This document shows positions 1 to 8,592 of a stretch of DNA of 64,000 bases, piece by piece. A model generated the notes under the pieces. That model was not told the origin of the DNA and did no database searches. It saw only the letters and a program-made list of their open reading frames with translations. The position numbers and the translations under genes were made by a program. How positions within the stretch are numbered: position 1 is the first letter of the stretch; every line of letters begins with the position of its first letter. The stretch is taken from positions 1,798,001 through 1,862,000 of the forward strand of contig NZ_CP101291.1 of the NCBI RefSeq assembly GCF_024300645.1, written 5' to 3'. This DNA is from Alteromonas sp. LMIT006. GTDB lineage: Bacteria > Pseudomonadota > Gammaproteobacteria > Enterobacterales > Alteromonadaceae.

Positions 1-318
1 CGTTCTGCGCCAATGATTGCCGCTTACTCAGCCACCAAACATGCGGTGATTGGGATCACCAAATCTGCAGCGGTTGAATATGCTCGCCAAAATATCCGCA
101 TTAATGCCGTGTGTCCGAGTTTCATCGATACGGATATGGTGCGTCGGACTCTGTCCATAATGGATGAAAAAGGGCAACGCTCGATTGTGGGAGCAAATCC
201 AATGAAGCGTTTGGGTGATGTCGACGAAATTGCCAATGCGATAGTCTGGTTAGCATCGGATGAGTCAAGCTTCATGACAGGGCATGCCATGACGTTGGAT
301 GGGGGGATGACGGCTTAA
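1..318 (+). CDS. SDR family oxidoreductase, C-terminal part (5' truncated by window edge)
   Basis: This is the C-terminal ~105 residues of a classical short-chain dehydrogenase/reductase. The reading frame is open from base 1, so the ATG at 13 is an internal Met. The catalytic Tyr-x-x-x-Lys motif (YSATK) is present near the start. It is followed by the usual N-x-V-x-P segment (INAVCPSFIDT) and the SDR ending in which an S/T-rich loop leads into GHAMTLDGGMTA. These enzymes reduce or oxidise carbonyl/hydroxyl groups with NAD(P)H. The cofactor-binding Gly motif lies outside the window, so substrate and cofactor preference cannot be judged. A hairpin terminator follows 18 bp downstream. Confidence 0.85.
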   Translation, partial: RSAPMIAAYSATKHAVIGITKSAAVEYARQNIRINAVCPSFIDTDMVRRTLSIMDEKGQRSIVGANPMKRLGDVDEIANAIVWLASDESSFMTGHAMTLDGGMTA

Positions 319-335
319 TTTACAGAAGAGCAAAA

Positions 336-367
336 AAAGCCGAATGTCTCAATAAACACTCGGCTTT
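336..367 (-). terminator. Intrinsic terminator between convergent genes
   Basis: A 12-bp stem (aaagccgaatgt / acactcggcttt, one G-U pair) with a 9-base loop. Read on the minus strand it is followed by a run of seven T, so it best serves the aminotransferase gene ending at 387. On the plus strand only three T follow, so it may be weakly bidirectional. Confidence 0.75.
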
Positions 368-386
368 ATAAATGACTTAGTGTAGG

Positions 387-1577
387 TTACAGCACACTCA
401 CCAAGGCCTTGGCCAGTGTATCCACGTTAGATTGGTTGATACCCGCAATATTCACACGCGAAGAATCAACAAAATACACGCTGTGCTCAGCACGGACTTT
501 TTGTACTTGCTCTGGTGTGATACACAAGAAAGAGAACATGCCTTTTTGCTCGTTGACGAAGCTAAAGTCTTTGTTGGCACCGTATTCAGCCATCTTGCTG
601 ACTAACATGGCACGAAGCTGTTTCATGCGCTCACGCATTTCATCGACTTCATTAACCCACATTAGCTTCAATTCTGCATCGTGCAAAATAATATCAACCA
701 GTGCACCGCCGTACGATGGAGGCATAGAGTAAATGCCACGCGCAACGCTTTGAATTTGCGATTGTGCAATGGATTTTGTTGCGCTGTCATTCGTAATAAT
801 CGCTGCCATGCCGACGCGCTCACGATATAAACCAAAGTTCTTAGAACAAGACGCGGCAATCATGACTTCTGGTAAGTGCTCGGTCATATAACGCATACCG
901 TAAGCATCTGTTTCTAAATCATCGCCAAAACCTAAATACGCACTGTCTATAAACGGCACCCAACCTTGTTGTTGCGCAACGGCTGTGATCTCACGCCATT
1001 GGGCTTGTGTCAAATCCGCACCAGTAGGGTTGTGACAGCATGCGTGTAATAATACTACATCGCCTTTAGGAATGGTTTTTAATTGCTCTAGCATGGCATC
1101 AAAACGTATCGATGCGTTTGCTTTGTCAAAATATGGATAGGTTTTTAATTCAAGTCCCGCATTGCCAATCAATGGAATATGATTGGCCCACGTTGGGTCA
1201 GATACCCAAACCGTGGTGTCTTTGTTACAACGAGTGAGTAATTCAGCCAAAATGCGCAATGCACCACAACCACCGGGTGCTTGTACTGCCGCGACACGGT
1301 CTGCAATCAGCGCAGGGTGGGCTGAGCCCAATAAAAGTCCTAGCATGCCATCAATAAAGCCTTGTACACCTTGTGGTGTGATATAGGTTTTGGAATCTTC
1401 AATGGCTAATAATCGTGTTTGAGCTTCAGCAACTGCTTTGACAATCGGGGTCTTGCCATCTTCATCTTTATAAACACCCACGCCTAAATCGATTTTGTTG
1501 GGGTTGGTATCCGCTTTAAATGCGGCAGATAATCCAAGAATGGGATCGGGAGCAAGGGCAGGGAGAACTTCAAACAC
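387..1577 (-). CDS. Aromatic/aspartate aminotransferase (class I PLP enzyme)
   Basis: 396-residue cytosolic PLP-dependent aminotransferase of the AspC/TyrB family, about the standard length (396-397). It transfers amino groups between aspartate or aromatic amino acids and 2-oxoglutarate. Visible family features are the N-terminal FEVLPALAPDPILGL, the CHNPTGAD loop contacting substrate and PLP, and the Schiff-base lysine in SCSKNFGLYRERVG (Lys246). The Arg that binds the substrate carboxylate is expected near the C-terminus. The gene stands alone between a convergent SDR gene and the NRDE gene. I cannot separate aspC from tyrB activity by eye, so no symbol is given. Confidence 0.9.
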   Translation of the reverse strand: MFEVLPALAPDPILGLSAAFKADTNPNKIDLGVGVYKDEDGKTPIVKAVAEAQTRLLAIEDSKTYITPQGVQGFIDGMLGLLLGSAHPALIADRVAAVQAPGGCGALRILAELLTRCNKDTTVWVSDPTWANHIPLIGNAGLELKTYPYFDKANASIRFDAMLEQLKTIPKGDVVLLHACCHNPTGADLTQAQWREITAVAQQQGWVPFIDSAYLGFGDDLETDAYGMRYMTEHLPEVMIAASCSKNFGLYRERVGMAAIITNDSATKSIAQSQIQSVARGIYSMPPSYGGALVDIILHDAELKLMWVNEVDEMRERMKQLRAMLVSKMAEYGANKDFSFVNEQKGMFSFLCITPEQVQKVRAEHSVYFVDSSRVNIAGINQSNVDTLAKALVSVL

Positions 1578-1668
1578 GGTAAATTCCTAATGTGACATTA
1601 CAATAAAAGGGTATTATGCCAGTTTTTTGGGTTCTGTGAACTGAAAATGTGCATATACGACCACTTGT

Positions 1669-2424
1669 TTAACCGCGGTGATGCACACGTCCTGTTTCAA
1701 TCCCATTGGCATCGTAACTGCGTTCCTGCCAATCCATTTTGCCGATATTATCGACGGTTAATATGGTCGAACTACGCGTCCCGTAATCAGGCGAGCAGAT
1801 GAAGATGGATGAGAGCATTTTTTCCCATGGTTTGGCAATGCCAGTATCCGGTAAATGCTCATCAGACGCGGTCTCACGATTGTGTAAAATCGCAAATAAA
1901 TCTTCTATATCCAATTCTCCCGATTTCTGGCAAGCTTTATTTAATGAATCGACACCCAGTTGTACTTTTGGCCATGGGGTGTTTAAGGAAGCATTGGATA
2001 AGCCGTAAACGCCTTGGCTAAGTTGATGATGTTCCAACGAATGACTATTGAACACAGACAACGAATCTGTACTGCCATAGACTAAATTATAACCATTGTA
2101 CTCATCAGCCGTTTTGCGCAAGGTCTCCAAAAATATATTGTCATCACTCGTTTCGAGGGCATTGACGACGAGTTCGCCACGGGTTTTGGCGTCCATTCGT
2201 TCGCGCTGTGGGGCTCGGATATTGGTCAATGCCGCAATACGTCCGGAAGCGTGGATCCCCATCCATGTGCCACCCGCTTGCTCATCTCGTCCAGCAAACA
2301 ACTGAGGATTATCACTCCAACTGTGTGAGGGCGAGGTCATGCGCGCGTGAAATTCGTCTCGGTTTGCAGCAATGATTAAGGGGAAATCTGGGTGTTGTTT
2401 GACAGCAATAAACAAAATACACAT
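1669..2424 (-). CDS. NRDE family protein (TANGO2-like)
   Basis: 251-residue member of the NRDE/TANGO2 family, named for the Asn-Arg-Asp-Glu motif, seen here at residues ~21-24 (AANRDEFHAR). The protein begins Met-Cys-Ile-Leu. Cys2 would be exposed after Met removal, as in N-terminal-nucleophile hydrolase folds to which this family is related. Other family blocks are GGTWMGI, the NIRAP segment and the SSTILTVD stretch near the C-terminus. The biochemical role is not settled; the eukaryotic homologue TANGO2 is linked to haem or lipid handling. It is transcribed divergently from the trans-sulfuration enzyme gene. Confidence 0.85.
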   Translation of the reverse strand: MCILFIAVKQHPDFPLIIAANRDEFHARMTSPSHSWSDNPQLFAGRDEQAGGTWMGIHASGRIAALTNIRAPQRERMDAKTRGELVVNALETSDDNIFLETLRKTADEYNGYNLVYGSTDSLSVFNSHSLEHHQLSQGVYGLSNASLNTPWPKVQLGVDSLNKACQKSGELDIEDLFAILHNRETASDEHLPDTGIAKPWEKMLSSIFICSPDYGTRSSTILTVDNIGKMDWQERSYDANGIETGRVHHRG

Positions 2425-2573
2425 AACAATCCGTGTGCGTTAGGTAGGGTTTGATAATAAATCGAGTATACCTAATTCCAAATAATTCACAATCTAGAAC
2501 CTATGTCTGCCTAATTTGTCGATTATTTGTGGTACATTATGCGCAAAAGTAAGTTTGTTTTAAGTATAGACTC

Positions 2574-3815
2574 GTGAAAAACATTGGTTCAACTACTCAA
2601 CTAGTCCATCAAGACCGCTTGGTCAATCCACAGCAAGATGGCGCCGTCCATACACCCATCAATACTGGTGTCTTGTATCATTTTGCAGATGCGCAAGGTA
2701 TTGTCGATGCCTTTCAAGGCAAAAAAGTCGCGCATGTGTATGGCCGTTCCTCATCACCAACCACCAGTGCTTTACAACAAGTGCTAACACAGCAACACAA
2801 CGCTTTGGGCTGTGTGACGTTCAGTACCGGTATGGCGGCTATCAGCTCAACATTGCTCGCTTTACTCAAAGCCGGTGATCATATTGTGGTCAGTCAGTTT
2901 TTATTCGGTAACACTCGAAGCTTTTTTCATCAGTTATCAGGTTTTGGTATTGATGTGACGTTTGTGGATGTCACGGATTTGGATACGGTAACAAACAGCC
3001 TTAAAGACAATACACGCATGCTGTTTTGTGAGAGTCTGGCCAATCCTTTGACGCAATTGCCCAATTTAGATGAGATTGGCCAGTTGTGCCAAGCGCGTCA
3101 TATTGTGTTTGCCGTCGATACCACAATGACTCCCCACGTGATGTGCGACGTATCCCGCTTCCCAATCAGCTTAGTGTTTACCTCTTTAACCAAATACATC
3201 GCTGGGCACGGACAAGCCATGGGGGGGGCTGTAATGGATATGGGTATCTTTGATTGGACCCACTTTCCACACATTGATGTCATCTATCAAGTGCCTGATA
3301 CACGCATGTGGGGGTTGACGCAAATTCGCAAAAAAGGCCTGCGTGATATCGGCGCAACCCTTGACCCGACTTCGGCTAGTCAAGTGATGCTAGGTCAAGA
3401 AACGTTGGCGCTGCGTTACGCCAAAGCCTGTGAAAATGCGGCGACTATCGCCCGTTTTTTATCGAACCATACTGGCATCACACAGGTCTATCATCCCTCG
3501 CTTGAGACGCATCCTCAGCATGCATTAGTGCGTTCACAATTTGAAACAACAGGGGCGATTTTGGCCTTTGATTTGGCTAATGGAGTGGCGCCAGTCGCGT
3601 TTATCAATGCACTGAATACCATTTTATGTGCGACGCATTTAGGTGATACGCGAACGCTTGCTTTACCGGTAGCGCAAACCATCTTTTTTGAATTTGCTCA
3701 GGCAGAGCGAGATGCGATGGGGATTACAGATGCTTGTGTGAGATTGTCAGTGGGGATTGAAGATATCGATGATTTACTTGCTGACTTAACTCAAGCATTA
3801 GACTCGGTTAAGTGA
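2574..3815 (+). CDS. Cys/Met metabolism PLP-dependent enzyme (trans-sulfuration family)
   Basis: 413-residue PLP enzyme of the cystathionine gamma-synthase / methionine gamma-lyase / O-acetylhomoserine sulfhydrylase superfamily. The PLP-binding lysine is in SLTKYIAGHGQAMGG. Upstream landmarks are YGRSSSPTTSALQ, FSTGMAAISSTLLALLKAGDH (typical SSGMAAI/GDH block) and AVDTTMTP. It starts with GTG; the frame has no better ATG before the conserved N-terminus. The HVYGRSSSPTT block is usual for this family, but substrate choice (cystathionine, homocysteine or methionine) cannot be fixed from sequence. It is a single gene and no MetJ-like box was evident in the 149-bp upstream gap. Confidence 0.88.
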   Translation: MKNIGSTTQLVHQDRLVNPQQDGAVHTPINTGVLYHFADAQGIVDAFQGKKVAHVYGRSSSPTTSALQQVLTQQHNALGCVTFSTGMAAISSTLLALLKAGDHIVVSQFLFGNTRSFFHQLSGFGIDVTFVDVTDLDTVTNSLKDNTRMLFCESLANPLTQLPNLDEIGQLCQARHIVFAVDTTMTPHVMCDVSRFPISLVFTSLTKYIAGHGQAMGGAVMDMGIFDWTHFPHIDVIYQVPDTRMWGLTQIRKKGLRDIGATLDPTSASQVMLGQETLALRYAKACENAATIARFLSNHTGITQVYHPSLETHPQHALVRSQFETTGAILAFDLANGVAPVAFINALNTILCATHLGDTRTLALPVAQTIFFEFAQAERDAMGITDACVRLSVGIEDIDDLLADLTQALDSVK

Positions 3816-3823
3816 ACAAAAAA

Positions 3824-3853
3824 CGGCCTCAATCCAATAGACAATTGAGGCCG
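3824..3853 (-). terminator. Intrinsic terminator for the DUF4397 lipoprotein gene
   Basis: Perfect 10-bp stem (cggcctcaat / attgaggccg) with a 10-base loop. On the minus strand it is followed by six T, placing it 21 bp after the lipoprotein stop codon. The plus-strand side has no T run. Confidence 0.85.
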
Positions 3854-3873
3854 CATTCCATTCAAGAGATGAA

Positions 3874-5241
3874 TTAATTCACAAAATCATCCGCTAAAAT
3901 GAGTTGTACTGGAGCACCACCAGTCCCATCCACTGCAAGGGCGGTATAGATCATGCCACCCATCAAAGATAGCGTACCAGTTTGCAAGGCAACGTCTGTT
4001 GTACCAGTAGGTGTTACAGTTACGACATAGTCTCCAGGGGCTAGGCTGACGTAACCAGTTTCCGCCAAATCAGGAGAAGCAAAGGGCACACTGGTAAATG
4101 CAGGACTCGCTCCCGTTAAATCGTTAGTTGCAGTCACATAAATATCCACCGCGCCTGCTGCAGGTGAGGCGTGAAAAATACGCACCTTTGCTTCGGTCGC
4201 AACACGACGGGGCATATCCATCGGCAAATCAACCGCAATGTTTGCTAAATCATTGTGTGCAATCGCAGTGTAAAATTTACCTGCTTCAAGCGTGATACTG
4301 GCATCATCTACTACCACGACACTGTTATCCGCATCGGCAGCAATATCAACTAAATAAGTACCTGCATCAACATTGGCGTAATCGGTTACCCCTAAGAAAG
4401 GCGCACCATCAAATAACGTTAAAGCGTTATTAGCAATGATATCCACCACAGGAGCATCGGCAACAGCATGAATAGCTCTGAGTGCAGCTTCTGTATTTGT
4501 ATCATTGATTACAAAACTTGCACCAGTTGTTGCAACGAGAAGCTGGACGGGCGCATCGCCTGGTACGATTGATGGTACTGCAGTAATGAATAAATTTTCA
4601 CCACCAGGAAGGGAGACGGTTCCAGAGTCAAACGCAACAGTTTGCGTGCCCGCAAGCGTAATACGGACTTGGTAATCACCTGAGGCAACTTCAACCAGAC
4701 CCGTACTGTCAAGATAGCTTGCTGTAGCGAGAGGTTGAGCCGCTGCTAAATCCGTGCCGGGCGCAGTGACATAAATGTCTACCATAGGAACATCTGGTGC
4801 GCCATGCAGGATTTGAACGGCAACCATATCATCTGCAACGGCTGGATCAGAGGCCGGCACAATGGCCATGTCCAGAGTACCAGCAGCGACACTGCCTAAT
4901 GCGACGACATTGTAATTCATGTCTGTATCAATAGAGGCGATCCGAGATAACACATCTACATTACCAGCAGGGGTAATAGCTTCAACACCCAAAGTGTAAG
5001 TCCCACGGTTGACCTCTATTAATCCAGAGGCGACTTGATAATCTACGTTAGTGAGATTATTAAAAACGGTTCCGTTTACCTTTATATTTACCATTGGAGC
5101 GTCTGCAGAGGCATGAACAACACGAACCTGCCCCGTCGTCACTACCGTTTCAGGAAACGGAGGAGAATCATTGTCAGAATCTAAACACGCACTGAGAGAT
5201 AAAGCTGCGACTCCCGCAGCTAAGAATTTTAGGTAACGCAT
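3874..5241 (-). CDS. Lipoprotein with four DUF4397 repeats
   Basis: 455-residue predicted lipoprotein. The N-terminus is a lipoprotein signal peptide with lipobox LSAC (Cys19), followed by an acidic CLDSDNDS spacer whose Asp at +3 rather than +2 favours outer-membrane sorting. The rest is four tandem beta-rich DUF4397 units starting at about residues 41, 140, 250 and 350. Each opens with a variant of V-R-x-x-H-A-x-x-x-A-x-x-V-D-I and ends in a G-x-Y-x-V strand. DUF4397 proteins are extracellular or surface-exposed with no proven function; an adhesive or polymer-binding role is only a guess. A ribosome site AAGGA lies 7 bases before the ATG. Monocistronic, with its own terminator. Confidence 0.88.
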   Translation of the reverse strand: MRYLKFLAAGVAALSLSACLDSDNDSPPFPETVVTTGQVRVVHASADAPMVNIKVNGTVFNNLTNVDYQVASGLIEVNRGTYTLGVEAITPAGNVDVLSRIASIDTDMNYNVVALGSVAAGTLDMAIVPASDPAVADDMVAVQILHGAPDVPMVDIYVTAPGTDLAAAQPLATASYLDSTGLVEVASGDYQVRITLAGTQTVAFDSGTVSLPGGENLFITAVPSIVPGDAPVQLLVATTGASFVINDTNTEAALRAIHAVADAPVVDIIANNALTLFDGAPFLGVTDYANVDAGTYLVDIAADADNSVVVVDDASITLEAGKFYTAIAHNDLANIAVDLPMDMPRRVATEAKVRIFHASPAAGAVDIYVTATNDLTGASPAFTSVPFASPDLAETGYVSLAPGDYVVTVTPTGTTDVALQTGTLSLMGGMIYTALAVDGTGGAPVQLILADDFVN

Positions 5242-5289
5242 AGTATATCCTTGTTTTATTATTGATAAGGGTCAAGTCTCGTTACGCAA

Positions 5290-5431
5290 ACTAAAAATTT
5301 TTAAATCAGGGGTGGCGAAATTTTGAACTTATGAGTGTTTCGATACTCATACATAAAGCAAGTAGTGATGACTTGTGTTCCTATGTTTAGTTGAGTGTGT
5401 TAGAGCCCCAGTGAAAGCTGGGGCTTTTTTT
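5290..5431 (+). ncRNA. Candidate small RNA ending in an orphan terminator
   Basis: The 212-bp gap between two minus-strand genes contains a strong plus-strand intrinsic terminator (5404-5431) but no plus-strand reading frame before it. Upstream is a second hairpin (tatgagt / actcata, 5330-5351, 8-base loop). A hairpin plus a rho-independent terminator is the usual architecture of Hfq-type small RNAs. No convincing -35/-10 pair was found, so the 5' end is arbitrary. It could instead be a decayed gene remnant. Confidence 0.3.
5404..5431 (+). terminator. Strong intrinsic terminator on the plus strand
   Basis: 8-bp GC-rich stem (agccccag / ctggggct) with a 6-base loop, followed by seven T on the plus strand. 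On the minus strand no T run follows, so it does not fit as the terminator of the glutathione peroxidase gene ending at 5454. Confidence 0.8.
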
Positions 5432-5453
5432 GTGGAGAAAGTTCAGTGGCGAG

Positions 5454-5999
5454 TTAAGGCTGAATAGCCTTTTGAATGTCCGCAAGCAAATCTGCATCAT
5501 CGGGCTTAGTAAAAGACGAATACGAGTCAACGAGGTTGCCTTTGCGATCCACTAGGTATTTATAAAAATTCCATTTTGGTGATTTATCCGCCATTTCTGT
5601 GAGTTTGCGATACAGTGGGTCGGCATCGTCTCCACGTACAGAAATCGGCTCAAACATCGGAAAGTTCACGCCATAAGTGAGCTCGCATACTTCTGCTGTT
5701 TTGCCTTCATCTGCATATTCTTGGTTAAAACTCGCAGAGGGAAAACCCAAGATAACAAAATTTTGATCTTTGTACTGATCGTAGAGTTTTTCTAGCCCTT
5801 CAAATTGAGGGGTAAAGCCACATTTACTTGCAGTATTCACAAATAATATCGCTTTATCTTGATACGCTTCGCAAAAATTTACGGTTTCTTGTGAATTCAA
5901 TTTACGCTTCATAAACTTCAGTACATCAGGACAAGTCTCTGCACTCGCTGATGAGGTACCGCCAATGACAAGTAACAGGCCAAGAATAAGTCTTTTCAT
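5454..5999 (-). CDS. Glutathione peroxidase family protein, exported, Cys type
   Basis: 181-residue peroxidase with an N-terminal signal peptide ending near SSASA (residue ~20), so probably periplasmic. It would reduce hydrogen or lipid peroxides with thioredoxin-like or glutathione donors. The catalytic tetrad is intact: peroxidatic Cys60 in NTASKCGFTP (Cys, not selenocysteine), Gln93, Trp143 and Asn144 (PKWNFYKY). Cys105 (AEVCELTYG) sits where 2-Cys members have their resolving Cys. The usual GFPCNQF block is changed to GFPSASFNQE, losing the middle Cys. Monocistronic and divergent from the S9 peptidase gene, with a 99-bp gap that must carry both promoters. Confidence 0.9.
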   Translation of the reverse strand: MKRLILGLLLVIGGTSSASAETCPDVLKFMKRKLNSQETVNFCEAYQDKAILFVNTASKCGFTPQFEGLEKLYDQYKDQNFVILGFPSASFNQEYADEGKTAEVCELTYGVNFPMFEPISVRGDDADPLYRKLTEMADKSPKWNFYKYLVDRKGNLVDSYSSFTKPDDADLLADIQKAIQP

Positions 6000-6098
6000 G
6001 TTGATTTCCTTTGTGTGGTAAATACACTGTAAATGTGATGGAATAGTTTGAGTAAATACCCGTTATAATACGTAAAAATAATAAAGAGTGTTCATAAA

Positions 6099-8591
6099 AT
6101 GAAACAATTTTCTCATCTTCTACTCGTTTCAAGTGTGTGTTTGATTACCGCTTGTACCGCAACGTCAGAACCTGATCTAAGCTCCAGTTCATCGCTCTCA
6201 CCAGTACCGTCGGCTTCGCCAGTGGCGCAAACATTACCGTTAACGCTGAGCAAGACACCACAAGGTATCACTCTAAACAAAATCATGTCAGATCCCGATT
6301 GGTTGGGTCGTCAACCTGAAAATCCGCGCTGGCATCCATTCGCAGATAATGTCATGTACAGTCGTAAGCGAGAGGGTTCTCCTGTGCGAGATGTCTGGTA
6401 TGGCGCATCTTCAGATAATGTTAATGGTGCACAACTACCACTTGAAAAGCATTTTTTAGCTGAAATCAATGATCGCATTGTCAGTCGTGATAAACGCTGG
6501 ACGGCGTGGTTGTATCGTGGCTATGTGTTCGCTCATGATGCGCAAACGGGGCAAGTGAAACAATTGACTGCACACAAAGACGGTGTGAGTGTGATTCGCT
6601 TTATGCAAGATAATCGCATCAGTTTTGTATTAGACAACGCGATGTATGCGGTGGATCCGGATACACTGCAACAGGTACATTTGTTCACTTGGCACTTTGC
6701 GCATCCGCCTCAAGCGGTTCAGCCTGCGCCAGATTATATTGCGCAAGAGCAGATTAAACTCATTGATTATATTGCGAATAAACGCAATGACCGACAAGCA
6801 CAAGCTGATTACACACAACGCATCCAAGCCGCTCAACCAAGTGTGTATGCGCCTGAGTTTTATTTTGCACCCGGGCATCGCTTGAGCGCAGTGAGTGTGT
6901 CACCCAATGGTGAATGGGCGGTTGTAGCTACACGCGAACAACAATCCATGCGTGAAGAGACGGATATCATGCCGCACTACATTCAAGAAGATGGACGCAT
7001 TGCATCAAAACCTGTGCGTCAACGTGTGGCGGATGCGAAACCGCAAAATGATGAGTTGTACTTGCTCAATCTATCCGATGGTTCGCGTCATGCTTTGAGT
7101 TATCAAGCACTCCCAGGGTACAACGACGATGTGCTGGCTTCGGTGAAAACCGAAAATGCGGCTCGCAATAACGAGACCTATGAAGTCAATCGCTTACCTC
7201 GAGATATTACGTTGTTCAGTAGTTGGTATTGGCGTGAATCACCGATTTATTGGCATTCTAAGGGCAATGAGGTAGGGATTATGCTTGAAGCTTGGGATAA
7301 TAAAGATCGCTGGATAGTGACGGTGGATTTTGCCGAGAAAAAACTCGTTACCCAGCATCGCCTTTCTGATGAGGCTTGGATTAATTATGCCTTTAATCGC
7401 TTTGGTTGGTTGCATGATGAGGTGGCCTTGTACTATCTTTCCGAAGAAGACGGCTACTCTCATTTGTATGTAAAGCCGCTTGATGGCGGTGCACGACAGC
7501 TAACTAAGGGGCAATATGAAGTCGATCAGATCACATTGAGCCCAGATGGACAAGATATTTTTTATAAGGCCAATAAAAAGCACCCAGGGATCTATGAAAT
7601 TTACAAAGTCCCAGTAGCAGGTGGCGCCTCTACAGCACTAACTGATCTGAATGGCATGACAGACTATGCGCTAAGTCCATCCGGTGAGCAGTTGTTGTTA
7701 ACGCATTCGTCGATGACTCGACCACCTGAATTATTTGTGACTTCTGCGAATGAGAAAACCGCCGCACAAGCTGTGACAAATACTATTTCAGAGGAATACT
7801 TGGCGCTGGGCTTTATAGCGCCTAGTATCATTGAGGTGCCTTCCTCGCACGTCGATCGACCGATTTATTCTCGTTTATATGTGGCAGATGATGCCTTGTT
7901 AGGAGAGCCTAAGCGCGCGGTGATTTTTAACCACGGGGCAGGGTATTTACAGAATTCGCATATGGGTTGGTCAGGCTATTTTCGAGAGTACATGTTTCAT
8001 AACTTCCTCGTTGAGCAAGGCTATGTGGTGTTAGATATGGATTACAGAGCCTCCAAAGGATATGGACGCGATTGGCGCACGGCGATTTATCGTCAAATGG
8101 GCACACCGGAAGTGCAAGATCTCCGAGATGGTGTGAATTGGTTAGTTGCCAATGCCAATGTGGATCGTCAGCGTATCGGCACCTACGGCGGTTCTTACGG
8201 TGGCTTTATGACCTTTATGGCATTATTTACTGCGCCTGATTTGTTTCAAGCCGGGGCGGCGTTACGTCCAGTATCGGATTGGGCGCATTACAATACACCG
8301 TACACGTCGAATATCCTCAATCATCCTGATATCGATCCTATAGCGTATGAGCGTTCTTCGCCGATTTATTTTGCGGAAGGTTTGCAAAAGCCTTTATTGA
8401 TCAACGCACCTATGGTCGATGACAATGTGTTCTTTGTCGATGTCGTGAGACTTGTACAGCGTTTGATTGAATTAGAAAAGGAAGATTTTGAAACGGCAAT
8501 TTATCCAGTTGAGCCACACGGCTTTGTCCAGCCAAGTTCGTGGTTAGATGAATATCGCCGCATTTTTAAATTGTTCGAACAAAACTTGTAA
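6099..8591 (+). CDS. S9 family prolyl oligopeptidase, lipoprotein
   Basis: 830-residue serine peptidase of the DPP IV / acylaminoacyl peptidase type (family S9). The N-terminus is a lipoprotein signal (lipobox ITAC, Cys19) followed by a Ser/Pro-rich linker, so it is likely membrane-anchored in the periplasm. Residues ~50-580 form the beta-propeller-like DPPIV_N region. The C-terminal alpha/beta hydrolase carries the nucleophile Ser699 in GGSYGG, an Asp in APMVDDNV and the His in EPHGF near the end. These enzymes cut small peptides, often after Pro or Ala. The stop lies 2 bp from the convergent rhombosortase stop. Confidence 0.9.
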   Translation: MKQFSHLLLVSSVCLITACTATSEPDLSSSSSLSPVPSASPVAQTLPLTLSKTPQGITLNKIMSDPDWLGRQPENPRWHPFADNVMYSRKREGSPVRDVWYGASSDNVNGAQLPLEKHFLAEINDRIVSRDKRWTAWLYRGYVFAHDAQTGQVKQLTAHKDGVSVIRFMQDNRISFVLDNAMYAVDPDTLQQVHLFTWHFAHPPQAVQPAPDYIAQEQIKLIDYIANKRNDRQAQADYTQRIQAAQPSVYAPEFYFAPGHRLSAVSVSPNGEWAVVATREQQSMREETDIMPHYIQEDGRIASKPVRQRVADAKPQNDELYLLNLSDGSRHALSYQALPGYNDDVLASVKTENAARNNETYEVNRLPRDITLFSSWYWRESPIYWHSKGNEVGIMLEAWDNKDRWIVTVDFAEKKLVTQHRLSDEAWINYAFNRFGWLHDEVALYYLSEEDGYSHLYVKPLDGGARQLTKGQYEVDQITLSPDGQDIFYKANKKHPGIYEIYKVPVAGGASTALTDLNGMTDYALSPSGEQLLLTHSSMTRPPELFVTSANEKTAAQAVTNTISEEYLALGFIAPSIIEVPSSHVDRPIYSRLYVADDALLGEPKRAVIFNHGAGYLQNSHMGWSGYFREYMFHNFLVEQGYVVLDMDYRASKGYGRDWRTAIYRQMGTPEVQDLRDGVNWLVANANVDRQRIGTYGGSYGGFMTFMALFTAPDLFQAGAALRPVSDWAHYNTPYTSNILNHPDIDPIAYERSSPIYFAEGLQKPLLINAPMVDDNVFFVDVVRLVQRLIELEKEDFETAIYPVEPHGFVQPSSWLDEYRRIFKLFEQNL

Positions 8592-8592
8592 A

